Shown here: positions 8,633 through 17,120 of the stretch, one piece after another
Position numbering within the stretch: the stretch's first letter is position 1
How the letters are laid out: each line of letters begins with the position of its first letter
Assembly: GCA_002082585.1 (NCBI GenBank)
Contig: CP020563.1
Span: 2,784,001 to 2,848,000, forward strand
From: Kitasatospora albolonga
Lineage (GTDB): Bacteria; Actinomycetota; Actinomycetes; Streptomycetales; Streptomycetaceae
Direction: 5' to 3'
Length of the DNA stretch: 64,000 nucleotides
Made by a program: the position numbers and the translations under genes
Notes under the pieces: generated by a model
Database searches by the model: none
What the model was told of the DNA's origin: nothing
What the model saw: only the letters and a program-made list of their open reading frames with translations

Positions 8633-10029
8633 GCGGTTCCGCTGGTGGGGGTGGTTCTGTGGTCGGCGATGACTCGGTGGCTGGTGGGGGCTCGGTGTCC
8701 GGTGGGGGGCCTGTGGTTGGTGGGGGTGGTGTGCCTTCTTTTCGGGTGTGGGCCTTGGCCGGGATTCCCGAGGTGCGCGTCGGTGACGATCTCGCCAAGC
8801 TGATCGCCGGGGCCGAGCCGGGGCTCGTCGACGGTGACGTCCTGCTCGTCACCTCGAAGATCGTCTCCAAGGCCGAGGGCCGGATCGTCGAGGCCGCCGA
8901 CCGTGAGGCCGCCATCGACGCCGAGACCGTACGGGTGGTGGCGCGGCGCGGCACACTGCGGATCGTGGAGAACCGGCAGGGGCTGGTCATGGCCGCCGCC
9001 GGGGTCGACGCGTCGAACACCCCCGCCGGGACCGTGCTGCTCCTGCCCGAGGACCCCGACGCCTCCGCCCGGGCGATCCGGGACGGGCTGCGGGACGCCC
9101 TCGGCGTCGAGATCGGCGTCGTCATCACCGACACCTTCGGGCGCCCCTGGCGCAACGGGCTGACCGATGTCGCGATCGGCGCCGCCGGGGTGCGGGTGCT
9201 GGACGATCTGCGCGGCGGGACCGACGCGTACGGCAATCCGCTCAGCGCCACCGTCGTGGCGACGGCGGACGAGCTGGCCGCCGCCGGGGACCTGGTCAAG
9301 GGCAAGGCCGCCGGGCTGCCGGTCGCCGTGGTGCGGGGGCTGCCGCACGTGGTGTCCGGCGCGGACGACGAGCCCGGTGCGCGGGCGATGGTGCGGAGTG
9401 CGGCCGATGACATGTTCCGGCTCGGGACCTCGGAGGCCGTACGTGAAGCGGTGACCCTGCGGCGTACGGTGCGCGAGTTCAGCGACGAGCCGGTGGACCC
9501 GGGGGCGGTGCGGCGGGCGGTCGCGGCGGCCGTGACCGCTCCGGCGCCTCATCACACGACACCGTGGCGGTTCGTGCTGCTGGAGTCCGCCGAGTCGCGG
9601 ACCCGGCTGCTCGACGCGATGCGGGACGCCTGGATCACGGACCTGCGGCGCGACGGCAGGAGCGAGGAGGCGATCGCCAAGCGGGTGCGGCGGGGGGATG
9701 TGCTCCGTAACGCGCCGTATCTGGCGGTGCCGTGCCTGGTGATGGACGGCTCCCACACGTACGGGGACGAGCGCCGCGACACCGCGGAGCGCGAGATGTT
9801 CGTGGTCGCGGCGGGGGCGGGCGTGCAGAACTTCCTGGTGGCGCTGGCCGGTGAGCGGCTGGGGTCGGCGTGGGTGTCCTCGACGATGTTCTGCCGGTCG
9901 GTGGTGCGGGAGGTGCTGTCGCTGCCGTCGTCCTGGGACCCGTTGGGGGCGGTGGCTGTGGGGCACGCGGTGGGGGTGGCTCGGGAGCGGGTGGGACGGG
10001 ACGTGGAGGACTTTGTCACCGTGCGGTGA
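8629..10029 (+). CDS. fbiB: Bifunctional F420:glutamate ligase / FMN reductase FbiB
   Basis: 466 residues from a GTG overlapping the fbiA stop. After an unusual Gly/Ser/Val-rich leader (about residues 2-36), residues about 40-270 are the CofE domain ([21 protein letters not shown]), which adds glutamates to F420-0. Residues about 275-466 are a nitroreductase-fold FMN domain ([12 protein letters not shown]) that in actinobacteria reduces dehydro-F420-0. The fusion is the actinobacterial form; archaea have CofE alone. The GTG at 8731 (VPSFRVW) would remove the leader, but the 4-base overlap favours the longer form. The product serves F420-dependent reductases elsewhere in the cell. Confidence 0.95.
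   Translation: MSGSAGGGGSVVGDDSVAGGGSVSGGGPVVGGGGVPSFRVWALAGIPEVRVGDDLAKLIAGAEPGLVDGDVLLVTSKIVSKAEGRIVEAADREAAIDAETVRVVARRGTLRIVENRQGLVMAAAGVDASNTPAGTVLLLPEDPDASARAIRDGLRDALGVEIGVVITDTFGRPWRNGLTDVAIGAAGVRVLDDLRGGTDAYGNPLSATVVATADELAAAGDLVKGKAAGLPVAVVRGLPHVVSGADDEPGARAMVRSAADDMFRLGTSEAVREAVTLRRTVREFSDEPVDPGAVRRAVAAAVTAPAPHHTTPWRFVLLESAESRTRLLDAMRDAWITDLRRDGRSEEAIAKRVRRGDVLRNAPYLAVPCLVMDGSHTYGDERRDTAEREMFVVAAGAGVQNFLVALAGERLGSAWVSSTMFCRSVVREVLSLPSSWDPLGAVAVGHAVGVARERVGRDVEDFVTVR
8640..8735 (+). repeat. GGTGGGGG-rich imperfect repeats at the fbiB 5' end
   Basis: Several imperfect copies of a GGTGGGGG-plus-GTGGTC/GTGTCC unit encode the Gly/Ser/Val-rich leader of FbiB. Codon use here is T-rich at third positions compared with the body of the gene (GGT is frequent), suggesting repeat expansion. 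Confidence 0.6.
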
Positions 10030-10104
10030 GGGATGCCGGTGGGGTGGGGCTGGTTGCGGTGGGGGCGGGCCTGGCGGGGGCGGGTGGGGCCGCTGCGCGG
10101 AGCT

Positions 10105-10180
10105 TGTCCCCTACCCGCCCCTTCCCGAAACCGGGGCTCCGCCCCGGACCCCGCTCCTCAAACGCCGGAAGGGCTGAATA
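10105..10180. repeat. Streptomyces-type dispersed intergenic repeat
   Basis: Contains the hairpin CCGGGGC-TCC-GCCCCGG (10131-10147) followed by ACCCCGCTCCTCAAACGCCG. I recognise this arrangement from memory as a common intergenic element scattered through Streptomyces genomes. It sits between the convergent fbiB and AlkA-like genes and may also act as a terminator. Confidence 0.6.
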
Positions 10181-10190
10181 TGCCCGAGCC

Positions 10191-11237
10191 CTACAGCGCC
10201 CCTATGTTCCCCGGTGTCATCCTCGGGCCCCTCCGTTCCGGGATGCGGCCCGCGAGCAGGATCAGGCGGGTCGCCCGGTGGCGTTGGCCCTGGTACGGGG
10301 TCAGCAGGGTCAGCATCTCCTCGTCGTCCGCGTGGCGGTTGTCCGCCAGGGCGTGGCCCACGATGCCCGGGAGGTGGTAGTCGCCCACCGTCACCGCGTC
10401 CGGGGCCCCGTTGGAGCGCTGGAGCGTCTCCGCCGAGGTCCAGGGGCCGATGCCGGGGATCAGTTCCAGACGGGCCTTGGCCTCGGGGAAGGGCATCGAT
10501 GACGCCTCCTCCAGCCTCGGGGCCACCCGTACCGCCCGCAGGATCGTCGACGAGCGCTTGGCGTCGACCCCCGCCCTGTGCCACTCCCAGGACGGGATCA
10601 TCGCCCAGGTGCGCGCGTCCGGCATGACGTGGAGGCCCAGCGCGGCCGTCGGGCCGGGGGCGGGGGTGCCGTAGCGGCGGAGCAGGAGGCGCCAGGCGCG
10701 GTACGCCTCGTCCGTGGTGACCTTCTGCTCCAGGACCGAGGGGATCAGCGACTCCATCACCAGGCCCGTCCGCAGCAGCCGCAGGCCGGGGCGCCGGTGC
10801 CGTGCCGTGGCGAGCAGGCGGTGGTGGGGGGTGAAGGCGTCCGGGTCGTCGTCGGCCCCCAGGAGCGTGGGGAGGCCCGCCAGCAGCCACTCCGCCCCCG
10901 GGCCCCATGCCTCGGCCCCGACCCGGTCGCCGCGCGCCGCCACCCGCAGGGTCCCCGGGCCCTCCGGCGTCCGCGTGGCCCGCCAGAACGTGCCGTCCGG
11001 TGTCATCCGGAACGTGGGGTCGGCCGGGCCCCGGCGCAGCGGGCCGAGGACCAGGCGCAGGTCCAGAGGGAACGGCGGGGTCCACTCACGGCTCAGCGGC
11101 AGCGCCTCGCCCGGGCTCGTGGCCATACCCGTGCTCGTGGCCGCGCCACCCGTGGCCGAACCCGTGCCCCGCACGGCCGGAGCTGCCTGATGCGGCAGTG
11201 CCGGGCGTGCGGTGCGCGGGGCGAATCGTCCTGCCAT
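10191..11237 (-). CDS. DNA-3-methyladenine glycosylase 2 family (AlkA-like)
   Basis: 348 residues from the ATG at 11235-11237 (AAGG six bases upstream). The helix-hairpin-helix is visible as LELIPGIGPWTSAET (about 257-271), followed by TVGDYHLP (about 282-289), whose Asp is the expected catalytic residue of the HhH-GPD glycosylases. EQKVTTDEAYRAW upstream is also typical. It should excise alkylated bases to start base-excision repair. There is no Ada domain. It lies 18 bases downstream of the nucleotidyltransferase gene and is probably cotranscribed with it, although the functions differ. Confidence 0.88.
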   Translation of the reverse strand: MAGRFAPRTARPALPHQAAPAVRGTGSATGGAATSTGMATSPGEALPLSREWTPPFPLDLRLVLGPLRRGPADPTFRMTPDGTFWRATRTPEGPGTLRVAARGDRVGAEAWGPGAEWLLAGLPTLLGADDDPDAFTPHHRLLATARHRRPGLRLLRTGLVMESLIPSVLEQKVTTDEAYRAWRLLLRRYGTPAPGPTAALGLHVMPDARTWAMIPSWEWHRAGVDAKRSSTILRAVRVAPRLEEASSMPFPEAKARLELIPGIGPWTSAETLQRSNGAPDAVTVGDYHLPGIVGHALADNRHADDEEMLTLLTPYQGQRHRATRLILLAGRIPERRGPRMTPGNIGAL

Positions 11238-11255
11238 GAAGTGCCTTGAAGTTCC

Positions 11256-12347
11256 TTACTGGTCCGAGGAGAAGCGGATCGAGGCGTCCGGGAGGTCCGC
11301 CCCGCACCAGATCCTGACCCCGTCGCGCAGTTCGTTGTCCGCGCCCACCCGGGCGCCGTCACCGATGACCGCGCCGCTCACCACCGTACGGCTGCCGACC
11401 CTCGCGCCGGCGCCGACGAGCGAGTCCGTGACGACCGCTCCCGCCTCGACGACCGCTCCGGCCAGGATCGCCGAGCCGTCTATTCTCGCGCCCGCCCCGA
11501 TCACCGCGTCGGCGCCGATCACCGTGCCGCCCGTGAGCTTGGCGTCGGCGGCGACCCTGGCCGTCTCCAGGACCAGGCGGTCTCCGCAGCGGCCGGGGAC
11601 CGCCGGGGACGGGGCGCGGCCCAGGACCAGGTCGGCGGAGCCCCGTACGAAAGCCTGCGGGGTGCCGAGGTCGAGCCAGTACGTGGAGTCGACCATGCCC
11701 TGGAGGTGGGCCCCGGAGGCCAGCAGTCCGGGGAAGGTCTCGCGCTCGACCGAGACCGGGCGGCCCTCGGGGATCGTGTCGATGACCGAACGCCGGAAGA
11801 TGTACGCCCCGGCGTTGATCTGGTCGGTGACGATCTCCTCGGGGGTCTGCGGCTTCTCCAGAAAGGCCGTCACCCGGCCCGTCGCGTCCGTCGGTACGAG
11901 GCCGAAGGCGCGCGGGTCCTCCACCCGGGTCAGATGGAGCGAGACGTCCGCCCCGGAGTCGTTGTGCGAGGTGACCAGGGCCCGGATGTCGAGCCCGGTC
12001 AGGATGTCGCCGTTGAAGATCAGGACGGGGTCGTCCGGACCGGAGGACAGCTTGGCCGCGACATTGCGGATGGCGCCGCCGGTGCCGAGCGGCTCCTGCT
12101 CGGTGACGTACTCGATGTGCAGACCGAGCGAGGAGCCGTCGCCGAAGTACGGCTCGAAGACCTCGGCCAGGTAGGACGTGGCGAGCACGATGTGCTCCAC
12201 CCCGGCCGCCCTGGCCCGCGCCAGCTGGTGGGTCAGGAACGGGACACCCGCCGCCGGGACCATCGGCTTCGGCGTGTGCACCGTGAGCGGGCGCAGTCGG
12301 GTGCCCTTGCCACCGACCAGGAGGATCGCTTCTTTTGCCTCTGTCAC
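11256..12347 (-). CDS. NDP-sugar pyrophosphorylase, mannose-1-phosphate guanylyltransferase type
   Basis: 363 residues from a GTG. The nucleotidyltransferase signature LLVGGKGTRLRPLT (about 9-22) and KPMVPAAGVPF are at the N terminus; FNGDIL supplies the metal-binding Asp. Residues about 250-350 form a left-handed beta-helix of hexapeptide repeats (VIGADAVIGAGARIDGSA). This is the architecture of actinobacterial ManB/ManC-type enzymes that make GDP-mannose for mannolipids and protein mannosylation. Neighbouring LCP and glycosyltransferase genes support an envelope role. The exact sugar (mannose or glucose) is inferred from family position, not proven by sequence. Confidence 0.88.
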   Translation of the reverse strand: MTEAKEAILLVGGKGTRLRPLTVHTPKPMVPAAGVPFLTHQLARARAAGVEHIVLATSYLAEVFEPYFGDGSSLGLHIEYVTEQEPLGTGGAIRNVAAKLSSGPDDPVLIFNGDILTGLDIRALVTSHNDSGADVSLHLTRVEDPRAFGLVPTDATGRVTAFLEKPQTPEEIVTDQINAGAYIFRRSVIDTIPEGRPVSVERETFPGLLASGAHLQGMVDSTYWLDLGTPQAFVRGSADLVLGRAPSPAVPGRCGDRLVLETARVAADAKLTGGTVIGADAVIGAGARIDGSAILAGAVVEAGAVVTDSLVGAGARVGSRTVVSGAVIGDGARVGADNELRDGVRIWCGADLPDASIRFSSDQ

Positions 12348-12426
12348 AGCACCGTCTCTGCTTCCTGCTGGGGCCTGGCCTGGATATGGCTGGCCAGTCT
12401 AAGCAGACCGGTCCGACATGAACCGG

Positions 12427-14034
12427 TCAGCGGCCCTGCAGTTTGGCGGAGCTGGTCCTCGCCTTGCCGAGCTTCTTGTAGAGACGCGCTCCGGGGCATT
12501 CGGTTGCGAACCCGTCCCGATGGCCCGAGATCACGTTCATCTTCACCTTCACACCGGCCTTGTACTTGTTGCTGCCGCCGGAGACGAGGGTCACCTTGCC
12601 CTTGGGGTTGGCGCCGAACAGTCCGAGCTTCCAGGCCGTGAGCTTGGAGACGGCGGTCACGGCGGCGGCGGGCGGGTTGGAGGAGGAGTAGGTGCCGAGC
12701 ACAGCGATCCCCATGGTGTTGGTGTTGAAGCCCAGGGTGTGCGCTCCGAGGACCGCCTTGGAGACGCCTCCGGCCCGGCCCTCGTAGATGTTCCCGCACT
12801 TGTCGACGGCGAAGTTGTAGCCGAAGTCGCGCCAGCCGCTGCTCTTGACGTGGTAGCGGTAGATGCTGCGCAGCACCGAGGGGGCCTGCTGGCAGGTGTA
12901 GTTGTTGCCGGTCGCGCTGTGGTGCACGAAGGCCGCCTTGACGGTCTTCGTGTACGCGAAGTTGCGCTCCCGGAGCCTCTCGTCGGCGCCCCAGCCCTTG
13001 CGCGTGACGATCTTCGGACGCGGACCGATGTACGGCTTCGCCCCGGGGGCCAGGTTCAGCGACTCCTCCGTCTCCGCCTTGGTGAGGGCGGGGATGATGG
13101 TCGCGCCGAGCGGTGCGAGCTCCGCGTTGACCGCCGAGGTGGCCGCGCTCTCGGCGGTGAGGACCTCCGGTACGACAGCGGCGGAGGCGGGCGGGGTGTC
13201 GGCGAAGACGGCGGGCAGCGCCGCGGGGACGGCCGCCCTGGTGGCGGGGGCGCCCCGGGCCGGTTCCGGCGCCGGGTCCTCGCCGGGGTCGACGAGTTCG
13301 AGGCGCATCCCCTGCGGAAGCGGTACGGGGGTGGCCGCCCGGTCCTGAGCGTCCGGGGTCTCCGGGGTCTCCGGGGTCTCCGGGCGCACCCGTACCTCCA
13401 CGCCGTCCGAGTCGCCGACCCAGAGCGGGGCCGTCGAGCCGCGCACCGTACGCCCCTCGCGCTCGGCGCTGCCGAGGTCGGCGGCGTGGTCGGCGTTGTG
13501 CGTCTCGATGTCCTGCCAGTCGGACCAGCGGGTGGTGCCGGTGGCCCGGGTCCGGACCTGGACCGTGCCGTGGAGTTCGGCGTCGGCGTCGTCCCAGACC
13601 ACGCCGACGAGGGAGAAGGGGCGGGCGTCGCGCTGGGGCAGGCCCTGGGCCTGCGCCGCTCCGGCGACCCGGTTGGAGGGGGCGGCGAGGGGGCCCAGGG
13701 GCAGCGACTGGGTCGAGCCCGCGGGTTCGGCCGCCGATGCGGCCGGTGACTTCGCGCTGCGGGGTTCGGTGGCGTCGGAGGTGCCGGAGGTGTCGGGGGC
13801 GTCGGACCTGGATGTGCCGGACGTGAACGTGTCGGGGGCGGGTGCTTCGCGTGCCGTGGCTTCGGCCCGTACGGACGACGACGGCGGTCCGGCACCCGGT
13901 GACGCCGGGGAGGTGGAAGGCGGCCGGCCCGAGCCGGAGTGCGGCAGCGGGGCGGACGACGCGGGGGTGGCGAGCGGCAGAGCGAGGGCCGCCGCGCAGG
14001 TGGCGCTGACTGAGGTGACAAGTAGTGCACGCAT
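12427..14034 (-). CDS. Secreted N-acetylmuramoyl-L-alanine amidase, peptidoglycan-recognition type
   Basis: 535 residues from the ATG at 14032-14034, chosen because AGGA lies eight bases upstream; an ATG six codons earlier (14052) lacks this. A signal peptide (RALLVTSVSATCAAALALP) is followed by a disordered Pro/Ser/Thr-rich stretch and a beta-rich middle region. The C-terminal 180 residues are an Amidase_2/PGRP domain starting near RKGWGADE. Zinc ligands are visible in FVHHSAT (His), SGHRDG (His) and TECPG (Cys). It would cut the bond between muramic acid and L-alanine in the wall. It diverges from the TIGR03089 gene across about 140 bases that must hold both promoters. Confidence 0.9.
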   Translation of the reverse strand: MRALLVTSVSATCAAALALPLATPASSAPLPHSGSGRPPSTSPASPGAGPPSSSVRAEATAREAPAPDTFTSGTSRSDAPDTSGTSDATEPRSAKSPAASAAEPAGSTQSLPLGPLAAPSNRVAGAAQAQGLPQRDARPFSLVGVVWDDADAELHGTVQVRTRATGTTRWSDWQDIETHNADHAADLGSAEREGRTVRGSTAPLWVGDSDGVEVRVRPETPETPETPDAQDRAATPVPLPQGMRLELVDPGEDPAPEPARGAPATRAAVPAALPAVFADTPPASAAVVPEVLTAESAATSAVNAELAPLGATIIPALTKAETEESLNLAPGAKPYIGPRPKIVTRKGWGADERLRERNFAYTKTVKAAFVHHSATGNNYTCQQAPSVLRSIYRYHVKSSGWRDFGYNFAVDKCGNIYEGRAGGVSKAVLGAHTLGFNTNTMGIAVLGTYSSSNPPAAAVTAVSKLTAWKLGLFGANPKGKVTLVSGGSNKYKAGVKVKMNVISGHRDGFATECPGARLYKKLGKARTSSAKLQGR

Positions 14035-14177
14035 ACGCACGATCCTGGTCATAACCGGACAGGTGCGGCTACCTGGACAGAAGGCCGCGAGAGGGGCGCG
14101 GCTGACGGCGTGTCTGCCGAACCGGTGTACGTGACACCCGTTCAGCCCGCCCCGGCACGGCGTCCCCGCGTACGCTT

Positions 14178-14936
14178 GTGCGGGTGAACTCCAGCGACCG
14201 TACCGCCGCCGACCTGCTGCGATCCGCCCTCGCCGCGGACCCGGCCCGCCCCTTGGTCACCTTCTACGACGACGCCACCGGAGAACGCGTCGAACTGTCG
14301 GTGGCCACCTTCGCCAATTGGGTGGCCAAGACCGCCAATCTGCTCCAGGGCGACCTCGCCGCCGAGCCCGGCGACCGGCTCGCCCTGCTGCTCCCCGCGC
14401 ACTGGCAGTCCGCGGTCTGGCTGCTGGCCTGTTCCTCGGTCGGGGTCGTCGCCGATGTCCAGGGCGACCCGGCCGGTGCCGACCTCGTGGTGAGCGGGCC
14501 CGACACCCTGGAGCGGGCCCGGGCCTGCCGGGGTGAGCGGGTCGCGCTGGCCCTGCGTCCGCTGGGCGGCCGGTTCCCGCAGGCACCCGAGGGCTTCGCC
14601 GACTACGCGGTGGAGGTGCCGAGCCAGGGCGACCGCTTCGCCCCGTTCGCGCCGGTCGACCCCGGGGCTCCCGCGCTGGCCGTGGGCGGGGTCGAGCTGA
14701 CCGGTGCGGAGCTCGTCGAGAAGGCCCGCAAGGACGCCGACGCCCTCGGGCTCGTACCGGGATCGCGGCTGCTGACCGGGCACACGTACGACACCTGGGA
14801 GGGGCTGAGCGCCGGGCTCTTCGCGCCGCTGGCCGCCGGGGGGTCCGTGGTCCTCTGCCGCCACCTCGGACAGCTCGGCGCGGAGGGGCTGGCCCAGCGG
14901 ATCGAGAGCGAGCGGGTCACCGGCACGGCGGTCTGA
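14178..14936 (+). CDS. TIGR03089 family protein (truncated AMP-binding-enzyme-like)
   Basis: 252 residues from GTG 14178; a second in-frame GTG at 14184 is equally possible. The sequence follows the N-terminal part of the acyl-adenylating superfamily (TFYDDATGERVELS, LAALLLPAHW-like region) but ends at VTGTAV before the ATP-binding core of true adenylate-forming enzymes is complete. It matches the small actinobacterial TIGR03089 family, which is usually found next to LCP genes, as here. Function is unknown and catalysis is doubtful. It is followed by a strong terminator, so it is a single-gene unit. Confidence 0.85.
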   Translation: MRVNSSDRTAADLLRSALAADPARPLVTFYDDATGERVELSVATFANWVAKTANLLQGDLAAEPGDRLALLLPAHWQSAVWLLACSSVGVVADVQGDPAGADLVVSGPDTLERARACRGERVALALRPLGGRFPQAPEGFADYAVEVPSQGDRFAPFAPVDPGAPALAVGGVELTGAELVEKARKDADALGLVPGSRLLTGHTYDTWEGLSAGLFAPLAAGGSVVLCRHLGQLGAEGLAQRIESERVTGTAV

Positions 14937-14956
14937 GCCACCCGCGCTGCCGGAGC

Positions 14957-14989
14957 GCCTCTCTCCGGGCCGCCCGCCCGGAGAGAGGC
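14957..14989 (+). terminator. 14-bp hairpin after the TIGR03089 gene
   Basis: GCCTCTCTCCGGGC (14957-14970) pairs perfectly with 14976-14989 around the loop CGCCC. It separates the TIGR03089 gene from the LCP cluster. Confidence 0.85.
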
Positions 14990-15309
14990 ACGGCCGAGCC
15001 ACCCCCGTACGGGTCGGGAATCGGCCAGGTCACCCGCTGCCGCCGGAGCGGCCCGGCCGGGCCGCCCGTCCCGCCGTCGGTGCGGCGCGCGTCAGCCGCG
15101 CCGCCGGGGCACACAGCCAACAGCGCGGTATGACAAGCGCTCTGAGGTGCACTCGTCCGGCCCACAGCGGGCCGAGCCCCCGGTATCGATCGCCGGAGCG
15201 GGTAGATGATCGGCGGTACAGACCACTCTCCTGGCAGTGCACAACCAAGCGTGAGGTTCAGCCGTCTACTTCTGCGACCGGCGGCCCATCGCGCCGCCGA
15301 CCGTGAAGG
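14990..15309. other. Non-coding upstream region of the first LCP gene
   Basis: No credible gene. A TAGATGAT at about 15201-15208 could be part of a -10 element for the LCP gene, but I see no matching -35. Otherwise nothing recognisable. Confidence 0.4.
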
Positions 15310-16896
15310 ATGGACGCAGACGTGACCGACAGCGCTGGCACGCCGGCCGAACCGGACCGCCCGGCCGGGGACACGCCGCAGGGCAGGTCGCAGGGGAAGT
15401 CGTCGCAGGGCAAGTCGCAGGACGGGCCGGAGCCGGCCAAGGGCTCGCCGGAGGCGTCCGGGCCGGGAGAAGACACGCCCCGGCCCGGCACCCCGGACGC
15501 CGGGTCCCCTGACGGTTCCGGGCCCTCCGATGGCACCGGGTCCGCCGACGACGCCGAGCCTTCCGCCGACGACGCCGAGTCCCCCGCCGACGGAGACACC
15601 GCCGGGACCGGGACCGGGACCGGGACCGGCGAAAGCGTGGGTGAAAGAGGCGGTGAAAGCAGAAGCAACGGTCGCGACGGCGTACAGACCTGGGCCGATC
15701 ACCCCAAGGACGGCATCACCGTCCGGGGCAGGCGTCCATGGCTGCGCTGGGCGGCCCTCGGCGCCTCGTTCCTCGTCCTGGTCTCGGCGGGCGCGGGCTG
15801 GTGGCTGTACAAGAAGCTCGACGGCAACATCACCACCGACACCGGTGCGGCCGCCGAGCTGAAGGTGTACGAGAAGGAGCGGCCCACCCCGGTCGTCATG
15901 GACGCCCAGAACATCCTGCTCATCGGGTCCGACAGCCGGGCCGGGGACAACAGCAGGTACGGCCGCGACGACGGCGGCAGCCAGCGCTCGGACACCACGA
16001 TCCTGCTGCACCTCGCGGCGGACCGGAAGAGCGCGACGGCGGTCTCCCTGCCGCGCGACCTGATGGTGGAGATCCCCGGCTGCCGCACCTCGGACGGCAA
16101 GGAGACCCGGGAGCAGTTCACCCAGTTCAACTCCGCGTTCGAGCTCGGCGGCACCGCCTGCACGATCCGTACCGTGGAGCGGCTGACCGGTATCCGCGTC
16201 GACCACCACATGGTCGTCGACTTCAACGGCTTCAAGGACATGGTCGACGCCGTGGACGGGGTGGAGATCTGCCTCAAGGAGCCGATCGACGACAAGGACG
16301 CGCACCTGGAGCTCCCGGCCGGGCGGCAGACGCTGAACGGCGAGGAGGCCCTCGGCTACGTACGGGCGCGCAAGACCCTGGGCGACGGCAGCGACACCGA
16401 ACGCATGGAGCGCCAGCAGAAGTTCCTGGGCGCTCTGGTCAACAAGATGCAGAGCAACGGCGTCCTGCTCAACCCGACGCGGCTCTACCCGGTGCTGGAC
16501 GCGGCGACCAAGTCGCTGACGACGGACCCGGGTCTCGACTCGCTGCGGGACCTGTACGACCTGGTGCGGAGCATGCGGGACGTGCCGACCGACCAGGTGC
16601 AGTTCCTGACCGTGCCCCGGCAGCCGTACCGGAACAACCCCAACCGGGATGAACTGGTCGAACCGGACGCGGGCGAACTCTTCAAGCAACTCCGCGAGGA
16701 CAAGCCCGTGGCCGTGGTCCCGGCGGACGAACTCAAGGACGCGGAAAAGGACACGGAGAAGGGCACGGACGAGGGCGCGGAGAAGGGTCAAGGTCCGGAA
16801 CAGGACGGCAAGCCCGATGACGCCGGTTCCGGGAGCCCGACTCCGACACCCACCTATTCGGGTTCGAGCGCCGCGGACGACCTGTGTGAGCAGTAA
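15310..16896 (+). CDS. LytR-CpsA-Psr (LCP) family protein 1
   Basis: 528 residues. A long disordered cytoplasmic N terminus (about 140 residues, Pro/Gly/Asp/Ser-rich) includes four perfect GGGACC hexamers at 15604-15627. One membrane span follows (about 146-166, WAALGASFLVLVSAGAGWWL), then the extracellular LCP domain (about 199-370; NILLIGSDSR, SLPRDLMVEIPG, GIRVDHHMVVDF, VRARKTLGDGSD). The tail is Lys/Glu-rich with no LytR_C domain. LCP proteins transfer lipid-linked glycopolymers to peptidoglycan. AAGG abuts the ATG, so the GTG at 15322 may be the real start. First of five LCP genes within 10 kb. Confidence 0.9.
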   Translation: MDADVTDSAGTPAEPDRPAGDTPQGRSQGKSSQGKSQDGPEPAKGSPEASGPGEDTPRPGTPDAGSPDGSGPSDGTGSADDAEPSADDAESPADGDTAGTGTGTGTGESVGERGGESRSNGRDGVQTWADHPKDGITVRGRRPWLRWAALGASFLVLVSAGAGWWLYKKLDGNITTDTGAAAELKVYEKERPTPVVMDAQNILLIGSDSRAGDNSRYGRDDGGSQRSDTTILLHLAADRKSATAVSLPRDLMVEIPGCRTSDGKETREQFTQFNSAFELGGTACTIRTVERLTGIRVDHHMVVDFNGFKDMVDAVDGVEICLKEPIDDKDAHLELPAGRQTLNGEEALGYVRARKTLGDGSDTERMERQQKFLGALVNKMQSNGVLLNPTRLYPVLDAATKSLTTDPGLDSLRDLYDLVRSMRDVPTDQVQFLTVPRQPYRNNPNRDELVEPDAGELFKQLREDKPVAVVPADELKDAEKDTEKGTDEGAEKGQGPEQDGKPDDAGSGSPTPTPTYSGSSAADDLCEQ

Positions 16897-17120
16897 AGCA
16901 ATGACCAAGACAGCGAAGACAATCGACAGGTAATGGGAAGTATGCCCGGTTGTAAGGGACGTGGTGTGGGTCACGCGCGTCGCCCCTTTCAGAACCGGGC
17001 GGATAGTGTGACGCGATCCGGTATTTCCGGCCGTCAGGTCGCGCACTGCTGGAGCGAAGGAACGAGCGCCTTGCCGGGGGAAGGCGCCTCGCGTGGCACC
17101 GACGGAGGACTCAAACAACC

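Noticed and set aside
12418..13749. 443-codon rightward frame antisense to the amidase gene
   Set aside because: Gly/Val/Arg-rich shadow; the opposite strand encodes an amidase with all zinc ligands.
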